The translations under genes and the position numbers were made by a program. A DNA stretch of 64,000 nt from Mycolicibacterium sp. HK-90. GTDB lineage: Bacteria; Actinomycetota; Actinomycetes; Mycobacteriales; Mycobacteriaceae. Of the stretch, positions 46,449 through 57,374 are shown one piece after another. The stretch's first letter is position 1; each line of letters opens with the position of its first letter. The DNA is taken from contig NZ_CP129613.1 of assembly GCF_030486405.1 (NCBI RefSeq), positions 4,712,001-4,776,000 of the forward strand, written 5' to 3'. The notes under the pieces were generated by a model. That model was not told where the DNA came from and made no database searches. It was given only the letters and a program-made list of their open reading frames with translations.

Positions 46449-47300
46449 TCAGTGCCCCAGCGGATTGGCCTGCAGGAATGCGTCGGCCACCGCCGCCGGA
46501 TCCGCCCCCTCGGCGACCTGTCGGCGCATATCGGCCAGGGACCCGGTGTCGAGGACTCCGGCGATCTCGTTGAGTGCCAGGATCTGACGTTCATCGAGGG
46601 TGTTGCGGCGGTACAGCGGCACCACGTTCTCGCCCCGGATCAACGAGGTCTTGTCGGCCAGGACGGTCAGGTCCGACGGAATGCCCGGATCGGCCGTCGT
46701 CGCCCACGCGGCGTTGATCTTCCCCGCGCGCAGTGCGGCGAACAGACTCTTGCCGTCCGGGAAGGTGACAGCCTTGGGCAGCGTGCACGAGCCGACCGTT
46801 GCGGGAACGGGTGACTCGGCCAGCGCCCCCGGCCGGGCCTGCGCACAGTGGCGGCGCAGCGCGCTCAGATCGGTTCCGCCCCACGCGGTGGCCGTGGCCT
46901 CGGTGACCACCACCGCGGGTTTGTCCTGCGCCGACATGGTGTAGTCACCGGCCGCGACGCCTTCGGGAAGCGCCGACACGAGGTCCCGGTAGACCTGTTC
47001 ATCCGACCGGGCCGTCGCGGCCGGGTCCAGTTCGGTCAGAAACCGGCCGGTGAAACCCGGCTGCACGGTGACCGACCCCGAGTCCAGCACCCCGAGAGTG
47101 CCGTCGGTATCCGTCACCGCGGCCGCGGTGCCGTAATAGCGCAGCGCCGCCGCATAGAGATGGCCGAGCAGCACCGACTCGGGGGTCGGCCCCGCCCCGA
47201 CGGCCAGCGGAGCCGGCGCCGAGCCGGCCGCGCATCCCCCCAACACCGCTGACACCAGCGCGAACAGCGCCACCAGCGCCAACGCCAGAGAGCGGCGCAT
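46449..47300 (-). CDS. lpqZ: Lipoprotein LpqZ, glycine-betaine/osmoprotectant-type substrate-binding protein (Rv1244 orthologue)
   Basis: 283 residues. The signal peptide ends in the lipobox LGGC (cysteine near residue 23). The mature part is a type II periplasmic-binding fold of the OpuAC family: GPTPESVLLGHLYAAALRYYG, VTVQPGFTGRFLTELDP, LSALRRHCAQARPGALAESPV and a C-terminal LNEIAGVLDTGSLADMRRQ. It should capture a quaternary amine or similar solute outside the membrane. No cognate ABC permease or ATPase is in the window. It follows the malic enzyme gene after 8 bases. Confidence 0.88.
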   Translation of the reverse strand: MRRSLALALVALFALVSAVLGGCAAGSAPAPLAVGAGPTPESVLLGHLYAAALRYYGTAAAVTDTDGTLGVLDSGSVTVQPGFTGRFLTELDPAATARSDEQVYRDLVSALPEGVAAGDYTMSAQDKPAVVVTEATATAWGGTDLSALRRHCAQARPGALAESPVPATVGSCTLPKAVTFPDGKSLFAALRAGKINAAWATTADPGIPSDLTVLADKTSLIRGENVVPLYRRNTLDERQILALNEIAGVLDTGSLADMRRQVAEGADPAAVADAFLQANPLGH

Positions 47301-47308
47301 TCGTGAAC

Positions 47309-48520
47309 TCAGGCCTCTGCGGGGTCAACCGCCGCCGCGACCGCAGCCGCCACCGCAGGGCCGACCCGCGGGTCGAGCGCACTGGGCACAATGTGGTCGA
47401 CCGCCAGATCGTCGCCGACGACCGAGAAGATCGCCTCGGCCGCAGCCACCTTCATCTTCTCGGTGATGCGGCGGGCACCAGCGTCGAGCGCACCCCGGAA
47501 CACTCCCGGGAAGGCCAGCACGTTGTTGATCTGGTTCGGGAAGTCGCTGCGCCCGGTCGCGACGACCGCCGCGTACTTGCGGGCGGCGTCCGGATGGATC
47601 TCCGGGTCCGGGTTGGACAACGCGAAGACGATGCAGTTGGGGGCCATCGTCGCGATGAGCTCCTCGGGCACGACGCCAGCCGAAACCCCGAGGAAGACGT
47701 CGGCGCCCTCGAGCGCCTCGGCCACACCACCGGTGAGCTTGCGCGGGTTGGTGCGCCCGGCCAGCTCCGCCTTGAACGCGTTGAGGTTGTCCCGACCGGA
47801 GTGCACAATGCCCTGCGAATCGAGCACGACGACATCGGCGATGCCCTTGTTCAGCAGGATGTTGGCGCAGGCCACGCCCGCCGCACCGGCACCCGAGATG
47901 ACCACGCGCAGGGAATGGATGTCGCGCTCGAGCACCTTGGTGGCGCCCAGCAGCGCGGCCAGCACCACGATCGCCGTGCCGTGCTGGTCGTCGTGCATGA
48001 CCGGGCAGTCGAGCGCCTCGATGACCCGGCGCTCGATCTCGAAGCACCGCGGCGCCGAGATGTCCTCCAGGTTCACCGCACCGAACGTCGGACGGAGCCG
48101 GATCAGGGTTTCGACGATCTCGTCGGGATCCTTGGTGTCGAGCACGATCGGGATGGAGTTGAGGCCGCCGAACGACTTGAACAGCGCGCTCTTGCCCTCC
48201 ATCACGGGCAGCGAGGCGGCCGGGCCGATATCGCCGAGGCCCAGTACCGCGGTGCCGTCGCTGACCACCGCGACCAGGCGATTGGCCCAGGTGTACTTGG
48301 CCGCCAGCGTGTGATCCGTGGCGATCGCCCGGCTCACCTGGGCGACGCCCGGCGTATAGGCGATCGACAGCGCCCGCTGGGTGTCCAGCGGCTCCTTCAA
48401 CTCCACTGAGAGCTTTCCGCCTTCGTGCGCATCGAAGATCTCGGCGTCGTCGATGACAACTTGCGGGGTGCGCTCCGGTGACGGGCGCTCGGACGAGGAG
48501 GCGACTGTACTTTCCGACAC
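47309..48520 (-). CDS. NAD(P)-dependent malic enzyme
   Basis: 403 residues from a GTG at 48520, an ATG at 48544 would add 8. Motifs: LSIAYTPGVAQVSRAI, VSDGTAVLGLGDIGPAASLPVMEGK, the metal/active-site region FGAVNLEDISAP, CPVMHDDQHGTAIVVLAALLGA and the nucleotide-binding VISGAGAAGVACANILL. It is the short bacterial malic enzyme (without phosphotransacetylase domain), oxidatively decarboxylating malate to pyruvate. Cofactor preference is not certain. It runs 8 bases ahead of lpqZ, a pairing with no obvious functional link. Confidence 0.92.
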   Translation of the reverse strand: MSESTVASSSERPSPERTPQVVIDDAEIFDAHEGGKLSVELKEPLDTQRALSIAYTPGVAQVSRAIATDHTLAAKYTWANRLVAVVSDGTAVLGLGDIGPAASLPVMEGKSALFKSFGGLNSIPIVLDTKDPDEIVETLIRLRPTFGAVNLEDISAPRCFEIERRVIEALDCPVMHDDQHGTAIVVLAALLGATKVLERDIHSLRVVISGAGAAGVACANILLNKGIADVVVLDSQGIVHSGRDNLNAFKAELAGRTNPRKLTGGVAEALEGADVFLGVSAGVVPEELIATMAPNCIVFALSNPDPEIHPDAARKYAAVVATGRSDFPNQINNVLAFPGVFRGALDAGARRITEKMKVAAAEAIFSVVGDDLAVDHIVPSALDPRVGPAVAAAVAAAVDPAEA

Positions 48521-48651
48521 GGCGCAAGGGTACTGCAATGCCAAACCTCACAAAGCCGACATCCCCGCTGGTGAACGTTACTTAACAGTAGCTACGCGTA
48601 ACATTCGTTGTGCTGATCAGGTAGCTGTCACCGCGCAGGAAGGTCGGAGCC

Positions 48652-49755
48652 ATGCCCTCATTCCGCGCCCTGCCGCCGACCCTGCGGTCGGCGGCCCGGA
48701 CCCGGCCCGCCGAGCCCGATGCCAAGACGATCCACGTCCCGGTGGCACGGGCGATGGTTGATTGCGGGGTCTATAGCGACGGCAGCCGGTTGCCTGGCAA
48801 GTACACCCACGCCGCCGCACTGGAAAAGGTCCGCGAACTGCAGAACGCGGGTCAGAAGGCGTTCGTCTGGATCGGCCTGCACGAGCCCGACGAATTTCAG
48901 ATGCAGGCGGTGGCAGACGTTTTCGGGTTGCACGAGCTGGCCGTCGAGGACGCGGTGCACGCGCACCAGCGCCCCAAGCTGGAGCGCTACGACAAGACCT
49001 TGTTCCTGGTGCTGAAGACCATCAACTACGTCGAGCACGAGTCGGTGGCGCTGGCCCGCGAGATCGTCGAGACCGGGGAGATCATGATCTTCGTCGGGCC
49101 CGATTTCGTGGTCACCGTCCGCCACGGTGAGCACGGCGGCCTGGCCGGCGTGCGTAAACGACTCGACTCCTCCCCCGCGATCCTGAAACTCGGGCCGTTC
49201 GCCGTCATGCACGCGATCGCCGACCATGTCGTGGACAGCTACCTCGATGTCACCGACCTGATGGAAACCGACATCGACTCGATGGAGGAGGAAGTCTTCT
49301 CCCCCCGCATGCAGACCAACATCGAATGCATCTACCTGCTCAAGCGCGAGGTCGTCGAGATGCGCCGCGCGGTGGCACCACTGACCTTGGCGCTGTCCCG
49401 GTTGCTGACCGACCACAACGACCTGATCTCGGTCGAGGTACGCCGGTACATGCGCGACGTCCACGACCACAACGTGCAGGCCTCCGACCGGGTCACCAGT
49501 TACGACGAGATGCTCAGCTCACTGGTGCAGGCCGCGCTCGGCAAGGTCGCGATGCAGCAGAACGTCGACATGCGCAAGATCTCGGCATGGGTGGCCATCG
49601 CAGCGGTACCGACCGCGATGGCCGGGATCTACGGAATGAACTTCGAGCACATGCCCGAACTGAAATGGACCTGGGGCTATCCCGCCGTGCTGTTGCTGAT
49701 GGCGACCGTGTGCTTCGGGCTGTACCGCACGTTCCGCCACAACAACTGGCTCTGA
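48652..49755 (+). CDS. corA: CorA magnesium/cobalt transporter (Rv1239c orthologue)
   Basis: 367 residues, matching the 366 of Rv1239c. Soluble N-terminal domain with FVWIGLHEPDEFQMQAVADVFGLHELAVEDAVH, long helices, then two C-terminal membrane segments with YGMNFEHMPELKWTWGYP and a short RHNNWL tail. It is a Mg2+ channel. A purine-rich GGAAGG and GGAG precede the ATG. The 131-base gap to the divergent malic enzyme is unusually AT-rich and contains GTTAC/GTAAC arms (about 48575-48603) that may be a promoter or operator. Confidence 0.93.
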   Translation: MPSFRALPPTLRSAARTRPAEPDAKTIHVPVARAMVDCGVYSDGSRLPGKYTHAAALEKVRELQNAGQKAFVWIGLHEPDEFQMQAVADVFGLHELAVEDAVHAHQRPKLERYDKTLFLVLKTINYVEHESVALAREIVETGEIMIFVGPDFVVTVRHGEHGGLAGVRKRLDSSPAILKLGPFAVMHAIADHVVDSYLDVTDLMETDIDSMEEEVFSPRMQTNIECIYLLKREVVEMRRAVAPLTLALSRLLTDHNDLISVEVRRYMRDVHDHNVQASDRVTSYDEMLSSLVQAALGKVAMQQNVDMRKISAWVAIAAVPTAMAGIYGMNFEHMPELKWTWGYPAVLLLMATVCFGLYRTFRHNNWL

Positions 49756-49785
49756 GGCGGGTCAGCTCGGGGCGGCGGCTCTTCT

Positions 49786-49860
49786 CTCAGGTTGGATTGG
49801 CGGCTCGCCGCTCAGGTTGGATTGGCGGCTCGCCGCTCAGGTTGGATTGGCGGCTCGCCG
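49786..49860. repeat. Three perfect 25-bp tandem repeats (VNTR) between corA and the SUFU gene
   Basis: Units start at 49786, 49811 and 49836 and are identical. Each begins CTCAGGTTGGATTGG and ends with a GCGGCTCGCCG palindrome-rich segment. The period is not a multiple of three. The third unit contains the last codons of the minus-strand SUFU gene. The form is that of a mycobacterial MIRU/VNTR locus. Confidence 0.92.
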
Positions 49861-50457
49861 CCGTGGATCCAGCACGTCCACCCCGTCGGTCTGCCACGCC
49901 TCACGCATCGCGTCGGCGCCCTTGAGCCGCACCCAGGCAGCCTCGGTGGCGGTGATCGGGGTGGCCGAGAGCACCGTCACCGGAGACAGCGGGTCGGCCA
50001 GCTCGACCTCACCGATGTCGCTGGGGCCCAACAGGAATGCGCTGAACGGCGCCGCGTCGAACAACGGCGTCTCCAGATCGATGAGCGCGTCGGGCTCCAG
50101 CACCAGGCCCTCCACCGCGGGCGCGGCGGCCAGCACCGCCAGCGACCGGGCCAGCCCGCCCGGGGTCGCACCACGCAGCGACAGCACCACCTCGGCCCGC
50201 GGGCCGTGGATCGGATCGGACACCAGCTCGGTCGGGTCGAACATCGGATGACGCGAACAACCCAGCGTCACATAGTGATACAGGTCCATGCCAGAACCGT
50301 CGGCGCCGCGGGCGCGCAGGTCCGGCCCGAACCGCAGGACGTCGATCCGCTCGGTGCCGAGGAACGTGACGCTGGCACTGACCGGTTCGGAGGTGATCCC
50401 TGCCGCGTCGTAGTGCTCGCCCACCCGGGCGCGGACGGCAGCCAGGACGTCGATCAC
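49837..50457 (-). CDS. Suppressor-of-fused (SUFU) domain protein
   Basis: 206 residues from a GTG overlapping the sugC stop (GTGA). The pattern [30 protein letters not shown] and the C-terminal [21 protein letters not shown] fit the bacterial SUFU-like domain, sometimes found in polymorphic-toxin immunity settings or in general proteins of unknown role. Here it is the terminal gene of the lpqY-sugABC operon, a position with no homologue in M. tuberculosis. The final codons fall in the VNTR, so the C-terminus may vary between strains. Confidence 0.75.
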   Translation of the reverse strand: MIDVLAAVRARVGEHYDAAGITSEPVSASVTFLGTERIDVLRFGPDLRARGADGSGMDLYHYVTLGCSRHPMFDPTELVSDPIHGPRAEVVLSLRGATPGGLARSLAVLAAAPAVEGLVLEPDALIDLETPLFDAAPFSAFLLGPSDIGEVELADPLSPVTVLSATPITATEAAWVRLKGADAMREAWQTDGVDVLDPRRRAANPT

Positions 50458-51743
50458 TCTGCGGTCGGTTCTCCGGCCGGCTCGGCCGATTCGGCGGACT
50501 CGGCCTCATCCTCGGCCACCGGCTCGGGCTCCGGCTCGGCCTCGGGCTCCGGTTGCTCGGCCACGGCGGGCTCGGTTCGGGTCAGGTTCTCCCCGGTCTC
50601 GGCGTCGAAGATCACCAGTTTCGACGTATCGAACGCCAACTGGATCTGCTGACCGCCGGCCGCGGTGGATTCCGCGGACACCCGTGCCACGAACTCGTTG
50701 ACACCGCCCCCGGAATCGGCGGCGAGTTCGGCGAGCTGCGCCGCCTCGGCGCCGGCTCCCTCGATGGTGAAGTGCACGTACTTGTCGGCGCCGAGCGATT
50801 CGACGATGTCGGCACGAACCGGGAAGCTGAGCGCCCGGATGCGGGCGTAGCCGTCCAGCAGCGACGCATCCTCCAGATGCTCAGGACGGATGCCGACGAT
50901 GATGTTGTCCGGCTTGGGATGACGGGCCAGCAGATCGTGGACCTGCTGAGTCAGGGTGACGTCGCCGAACGGCAGCCGCACCCCGACGTCGGTGAAGGTG
51001 GCCGGGAAGAAGTTCATCGCCGGCGACCCGATGAAGCCGGCGACGAAAAGGTTGGCCGGATTGTTGTAGAGCTCGTCTGGCGTGCCGATCTGCTGTATCT
51101 CCCCGGCCAGCAACACCACCACCCGATCCCCCAGCGTCATCGCCTCGGTCTGATCGTGGGTGACGTAGACCGTGGTGGTGCCGAGCCTGCTCTGCAGCCG
51201 CGCGATCTCGGCGCGCATCTGCACCCGCAGCTTGGCGTCCAGGTTGCTCAGCGGCTCATCCATCAGGAATGCCTTGGGGCGCCGCACGATTGCCCGGCCC
51301 ATGGCCACCCGCTGGCGTTGCCCGCCGGACAACTGGGCGGGCTTGCGGTCGAGCAATTCGGTCAGGTCGAGGATCTTGGCCGTCTCGGCGACCTTGGCCT
51401 CGATCTCGTCCTTCTTGACCTTGGCCAGGGTGAGCGGGAAGGCGATGTTCTGCCGCACCGTCATGTGCGGATAGAGCGCATAGGACTGGAACACCATCGC
51501 GATGTCACGGTCCTTGGGGGCCTTCTCGTTGACCCGCTCGCCACCGATGCGCAGCTCGCCAGACGAGATGTCCTCAAGTCCGGCAATCATGTTCAGCGTC
51601 GTGGACTTGCCGCAGCCCGACGGCCCGACCAGGATGATGAACTCGCCGTCGGCGATGGTCATCGAGAATTCCTTGACGGCCGGGGCACCGCCGGCGCTGT
51701 TGGGGTAACTCTTGGTGACCCGGTCCAACACGATTTCGGCCAT
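50454..51743 (-). CDS. sugC: Trehalose importer ATPase SugC (Rv1238 orthologue)
   Basis: 429 residues, about 35 longer than the 393 of M. tuberculosis SugC. ABC motifs: Walker [10 protein letters not shown] near 37, signature [14 protein letters not shown] near 135, Walker [17 protein letters not shown] and H-loop [16 protein letters not shown]-terminal MalK-like regulatory TOBE/OB domain follows. After that comes an acidic Glu/Pro/Ala-rich tail from about 390 ([10 protein letters not shown] repeats). It powers uptake of recycled trehalose through SugA/SugB. It starts 4 bases after sugB. Confidence 0.95.
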   Translation of the reverse strand: MAEIVLDRVTKSYPNSAGGAPAVKEFSMTIADGEFIILVGPSGCGKSTTLNMIAGLEDISSGELRIGGERVNEKAPKDRDIAMVFQSYALYPHMTVRQNIAFPLTLAKVKKDEIEAKVAETAKILDLTELLDRKPAQLSGGQRQRVAMGRAIVRRPKAFLMDEPLSNLDAKLRVQMRAEIARLQSRLGTTTVYVTHDQTEAMTLGDRVVVLLAGEIQQIGTPDELYNNPANLFVAGFIGSPAMNFFPATFTDVGVRLPFGDVTLTQQVHDLLARHPKPDNIIVGIRPEHLEDASLLDGYARIRALSFPVRADIVESLGADKYVHFTIEGAGAEAAQLAELAADSGGGVNEFVARVSAESTAAGGQQIQLAFDTSKLVIFDAETGENLTRTEPAVAEQPEPEAEPEPEPVAEDEAESAESAEPAGEPTAE

Positions 51744-51747
51744 CCAA

Positions 51748-52584
51748 TTACCCCTTTACCGCACCGGATGTCAGGCCAGCGACGATGCGCCGCTGGAAGA
51801 TCAGAACAAAGATGATGATCGGGATGGTGATGACCATCGCGCCGGCCGCGATCGAGCCCGTCGGTTCCTCGAATTGCGAACTGCCGGTGAAGTTCGCGAT
51901 CGCCACCGGCGCCGTGATCGCCCGCTGTGTCGCGGTCAGCGACAGCGCCAGCAGCAGGTCGTTCCACGCGAAGATGAACACCAGGATGGCGGCGGTGACG
52001 ATGCCCGGTGCCGCCAACGGAGCGATGACCTTGCGGAAGGCCTGCGTCGGAGTGGCGCCGTCCATCTTGGCGGCCTTCTCCAGATCCCACGGGATCTCCC
52101 GGAAGAACGCCGAGAGCGTGTAGATCGCCAGCGGCAACGCGAACGTGATGTACGGGATGATCAGCCCGGGCCAGGTGTCGAACAGCCCGATGCTGCGCCA
52201 CAGGTTGAAGATCGGTGTCACCAGCGAGATCTGCGGGAACATCGCGATCAACAGCGCCACACCCACCAACAGCTTCTTGCCGGGGAAGTCCAGCCGCGCC
52301 ACCGCATAAGCGGCCATGCCGCCGATCACCACGGCGATCACCGTGGTGATCAGCCCGATGCCGATCGAGTTGAGCAACGCCGAGGAGAAGATGTTCCCGG
52401 TGAAGATGCCCTTGTAGTTGTCGAACGTGATCTCCGCCGGGATCAGCTTGCCGTCCTTGACACTTGACGTCGGCTTCAACGACAGCGACAGGATCCACAA
52501 CACCGGTATCAACGCGTACAGCACGACCAGGATGTTCACTACCGTCCATCCGGTCGCGCGCCGCGCCCCCACCCGCTCGCTCAT
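51748..52584 (-). CDS. sugB: Trehalose ABC permease SugB (Rv1237 orthologue)
   Basis: 278 residues from the ATG at 52584 ([11 protein letters not shown]). Six membrane segments of the MalG-type permease with the EAA loop [35 protein letters not shown] near 180-210, which docks SugC. It forms the channel with SugA in the cytoplasmic membrane for trehalose import. Downstream gap to sugC is 4 bases. An in-frame earlier start would overlap sugA. Confidence 0.95.
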   Translation of the reverse strand: MSERVGARRATGWTVVNILVVLYALIPVLWILSLSLKPTSSVKDGKLIPAEITFDNYKGIFTGNIFSSALLNSIGIGLITTVIAVVIGGMAAYAVARLDFPGKKLLVGVALLIAMFPQISLVTPIFNLWRSIGLFDTWPGLIIPYITFALPLAIYTLSAFFREIPWDLEKAAKMDGATPTQAFRKVIAPLAAPGIVTAAILVFIFAWNDLLLALSLTATQRAITAPVAIANFTGSSQFEEPTGSIAAGAMVITIPIIIFVLIFQRRIVAGLTSGAVKG

Positions 52585-52612
52585 CGGTGTCCTCCGCTCT
52601 TCACGCGAGCGC

Positions 52613-54960
<2,348 letters not shown>

Positions 54961-55089
54961 TTACACGGGAACCTCCCGCGCGCAAACCGTAGAGCTATGC
55001 CCGGATATCCGCAACAGTTTCGGCGTGCCGCGTCACAATCGTGACCTGCGGCGCGGTCCGGCCGAGTTTGCCCGCGGTGGGGTGGCCGA

Positions 55090-55596
55090 TCAGATCGTCA
55101 AGCGCGCCAGCAGATCCCGGCCCTGCTCGGCACTCTGTGGATCACACAGAACGTCGTAGCGGCCCGCGACCAGCTGCATCGTCGAACTGAAATCTCTTGT
55201 GCCGCGAGCCATCGCGTACGGGATCGCCGACGTGATCAAGCCGAAGAACACGCCCGCGATCAGGCCGGTGAGCAGCGCGCTCCACGGATTGGGGCTGAAG
55301 AAGCCGAGGATCAGGCCGATGAACAAGCCCAGCCAGGCCCCGGACAACACTCCGCCGCCCAGCACCTTGGGCCAGCTCAGCCGCCCGGTGACCCGCTCGA
55401 CCTGCATCAGATCCACCCCGACGATCGTCACCTGCTGGACCGGGAACTGTTGGTCGGACAGGTAGTCGACGGCACGCTGGGCCTCCGCGTACGTCGGGTA
55501 GGAACCGATCGGCCAGCCTTTGGGCGGGGTCGGCAGCGCGCCACGCACCGCGGGCGCGGCACCCGGCGTCTGGCCGGGCTGAAATGGGCTCGTCAT
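55090..55596 (-). CDS. Membrane protein with general-stress (GS17M-like) domain (Rv1234 orthologue)
   Basis: 168 residues. The N-terminal ~70 residues include the stress-domain segment PIGSYPTYAEAQRAVDYLSDQQFPVQQVTIVG. Two membrane segments follow (LGLFIGLILGFFSPNPWSA, LIAGVFFGLITSAIP), and the C-terminal domain ends in a RYDVLCDP block of ACT-like appearance. Function is unknown. It lies upstream of lpqY on the same strand, as Rv1234 does, with a 177-base gap. Confidence 0.8.
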   Translation of the reverse strand: MTSPFQPGQTPGAAPAVRGALPTPPKGWPIGSYPTYAEAQRAVDYLSDQQFPVQQVTIVGVDLMQVERVTGRLSWPKVLGGGVLSGAWLGLFIGLILGFFSPNPWSALLTGLIAGVFFGLITSAIPYAMARGTRDFSSTMQLVAGRYDVLCDPQSAEQGRDLLARLTI

Positions 55597-55719
55597 CGAA
55601 CTTCACTCTCCTCCGCGCCGCCTGCTCGGCGGCTCTCGTTACAGCAACGCCCTGGCACCGGATTTGGTGCCGACGTCACGCCCCTGGGCCGTCGCTGTCC
55701 GTGCGCTAGGTTGATCAGC

Positions 55720-56346
55720 ATGACAAACGCGGAGGGCAACGCGGACCAAACGCCGCCATCCGGGCCTGGCTCGCAACCGTGGGAACCGTCGTCCGGCGGC
55801 TACGAAGCACCTTCCATCGAGCATTCCCAGGATCGGCCGCAGAACGAGCCCGCGCAACCGTCTTATGAGTACGGACCGCCGAATTACGGGATCAACCCCC
55901 CGTATCCGCCGGCACTCGACTATCCCGCGGATGTCCCTCCCGGCTATCCGCCCCAGGCTTTCCCGCCCCCGTTCCAGCCCGGCGCCGGCTACCCGCCGAT
56001 GCCTCCGGGACAGCTGCCGCCCGGCTATCCGCCGGGCCCCGTCGGCTACGGCCCGCCGGGATATCCGGGTGGCTACGGCATGCCGGCGCCTGCTGCGACG
56101 AACTCGGTGGCGATCGGGTCGCTCGTCGCCTCGATTCTCTCGCTGCCCTTGACGGCCATCTGCGCGATCGGGCTGATCGCCGCGTTCGTCGGGATCGGTC
56201 TCGGCGTCACTGCACTCAACCAGGTCAAGCAGACCGGACAGGAGGGCCGCGGTCTGGCGATCGCCGGCATCGCCATCGGCGGCCTCGGGGTACTGCTCAA
56301 CGGCGGCTGGCTGGTGTTCTTCCTGGTCGCGCTGTCCACGCCATGA
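55720..56346 (+). CDS. Proline-rich DUF4190 membrane protein (Rv1233c orthologue)
   Basis: 208 residues. Residues ~1-125 are proline/glycine/tyrosine-rich with PPGYPP and GYPPG repeats and many potential interaction sites. The C-terminal ~80 residues hold two membrane segments (SLVASILSLPLTAICAIGLIAAFVGIGLGVTALNQ and GLAIAGIAIGGLGVLL), the DUF4190 pattern with its GxGLAIAGI block. It likely tethers proteins at the membrane. Rho-independent-like hairpin follows the stop. Confidence 0.8.
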   Translation: MTNAEGNADQTPPSGPGSQPWEPSSGGYEAPSIEHSQDRPQNEPAQPSYEYGPPNYGINPPYPPALDYPADVPPGYPPQAFPPPFQPGAGYPPMPPGQLPPGYPPGPVGYGPPGYPGGYGMPAPAATNSVAIGSLVASILSLPLTAICAIGLIAAFVGIGLGVTALNQVKQTGQEGRGLAIAGIAIGGLGVLLNGGWLVFFLVALSTP

Positions 56347-56352
56347 CGCGAC

Positions 56353-56379
56353 GTGCCACACCGAACCATGGTGTGGCAC
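56353..56379. terminator. Bidirectional hairpin between DUF4190 and the CitE-like gene
   Basis: GTGCCACACC (56353-56362) pairs perfectly with GGTGTGGCAC (56370-56379) around a 7-base loop. It occupies the 46-base gap between two convergent genes and can serve both. Confidence 0.75.
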
Positions 56380-56392
56380 AAGACAATCGGAT

Positions 56393-57349
56393 CTAACTCG
56401 GCGGCCGGAACGGTTCGGCCAGCCGGCTCATCCCCGCGGCACGGCCCTTGCCCGCGATCACCAGGGCCATCTTGCGGCTGGCCTCGTCGATCATCTCGTC
56501 GCCGAGCATCACCGCTCCCCTGGCCCCACCGGCGTGCGAGGTGTGCCATTCGTACGCGTCCAGGATCAGCTCGGCATGGTCGTAATCGGCCTGGCGTGGG
56601 CTGAAGATCTCGTTGCCCGCCTCGATCTGGTCCGGGTGCAACACCCACTTGCCGTCGTAACCCAGGGCCGCGGAGCGTCCGGCCACCCGGCGGAACCCAT
56701 CGACATCGCGCACCTTCACGTACGGCCCGTCGATGGCGTTGATCCCCCGGTTTCGGGCGGCGATCAGGATGCGCATCAGGACGTGATGGTGGGCATCGCC
56801 GATGTCGTAGCCGTCGGGCTGCCCGCCGACCTCCAGGGTCCGCATGTTGAGGCTGGCCGCCATGTCCCCGGGCCCCAGCACCAGCGCCTGCACCCGTGGG
56901 CCCGCGGCGATCGCGTCGATGTTGGTCAACCCCTGCGCATTCTCGATCTGCGCCTCGACACCGATTCCCCCCGGCTCCAGGCCATGCGTCGCCTCCAGCT
57001 GACCGAGCAGGAGGTCGAGGGCGTGGATGTGGGCCGCCTCGGTCACCTTGGGCAACACGATCAGGTCGAGCCCGGCGCCCGCGGTGGACACCACCTCGAT
57101 CACGTCGGCGTAGGTCCACGGCGTGGTCCAGTCGTTGACCCGCACCCCGCGCAGCTGTCCGGCCCATCCGTCGTCGGCCAGCGCCGCCGCCACCTGCGTG
57201 CGGGCCGACTCCTTGGCGTCGGGAGCGACGGCATCCTCCAGGTCGAGAAACACCTCGTCGGCGGGCAGGCTCTTGGCCTTCTCGATCATCTTCGGGCTGC
57301 TTCCCGGAACCGAGAGGCACGTTCTACGGGGTCGATACGTGTTCTCCAC
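56393..57349 (-). CDS. HpcH/HpaI (CitE/malyl-CoA lyase-type) aldolase
   Basis: 318 residues from the GTG at 57349. Blocks RRTCLSVPGSSPKMIEKAKSLPADEVFLDLEDAVAPDAK, GIGVEAQIENAQGL and LVLGPGDMAASLN, with the metal-binding Glu/Asp (E of EAQIEN, D of GPGDM), mark the CitE/Mcl family. These cleave or form malyl-, citramalyl- or citryl-CoA. KWVLHPDQIEAGNEIFSP is the conserved C-terminal region. It is not next to citrate lyase alpha or gamma genes, so a free-standing CoA-lyase role is likely. It is divergent with the PRC-MgtE gene across 25 bases. Confidence 0.87.
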   Translation of the reverse strand: MENTYRPRRTCLSVPGSSPKMIEKAKSLPADEVFLDLEDAVAPDAKESARTQVAAALADDGWAGQLRGVRVNDWTTPWTYADVIEVVSTAGAGLDLIVLPKVTEAAHIHALDLLLGQLEATHGLEPGGIGVEAQIENAQGLTNIDAIAAGPRVQALVLGPGDMAASLNMRTLEVGGQPDGYDIGDAHHHVLMRILIAARNRGINAIDGPYVKVRDVDGFRRVAGRSAALGYDGKWVLHPDQIEAGNEIFSPRQADYDHAELILDAYEWHTSHAGGARGAVMLGDEMIDEASRKMALVIAGKGRAAGMSRLAEPFRPPS

Positions 57350-57374
57350 GCCCACAGTCTCTACCCTTTGACAC

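Noticed and set aside
55032..55045. CRP site before lpqY
   Set aside because: GTCAC/GTGAC arms are in the opposite orientation to the GTGAnnnnnnTCAC consensus of CRP.
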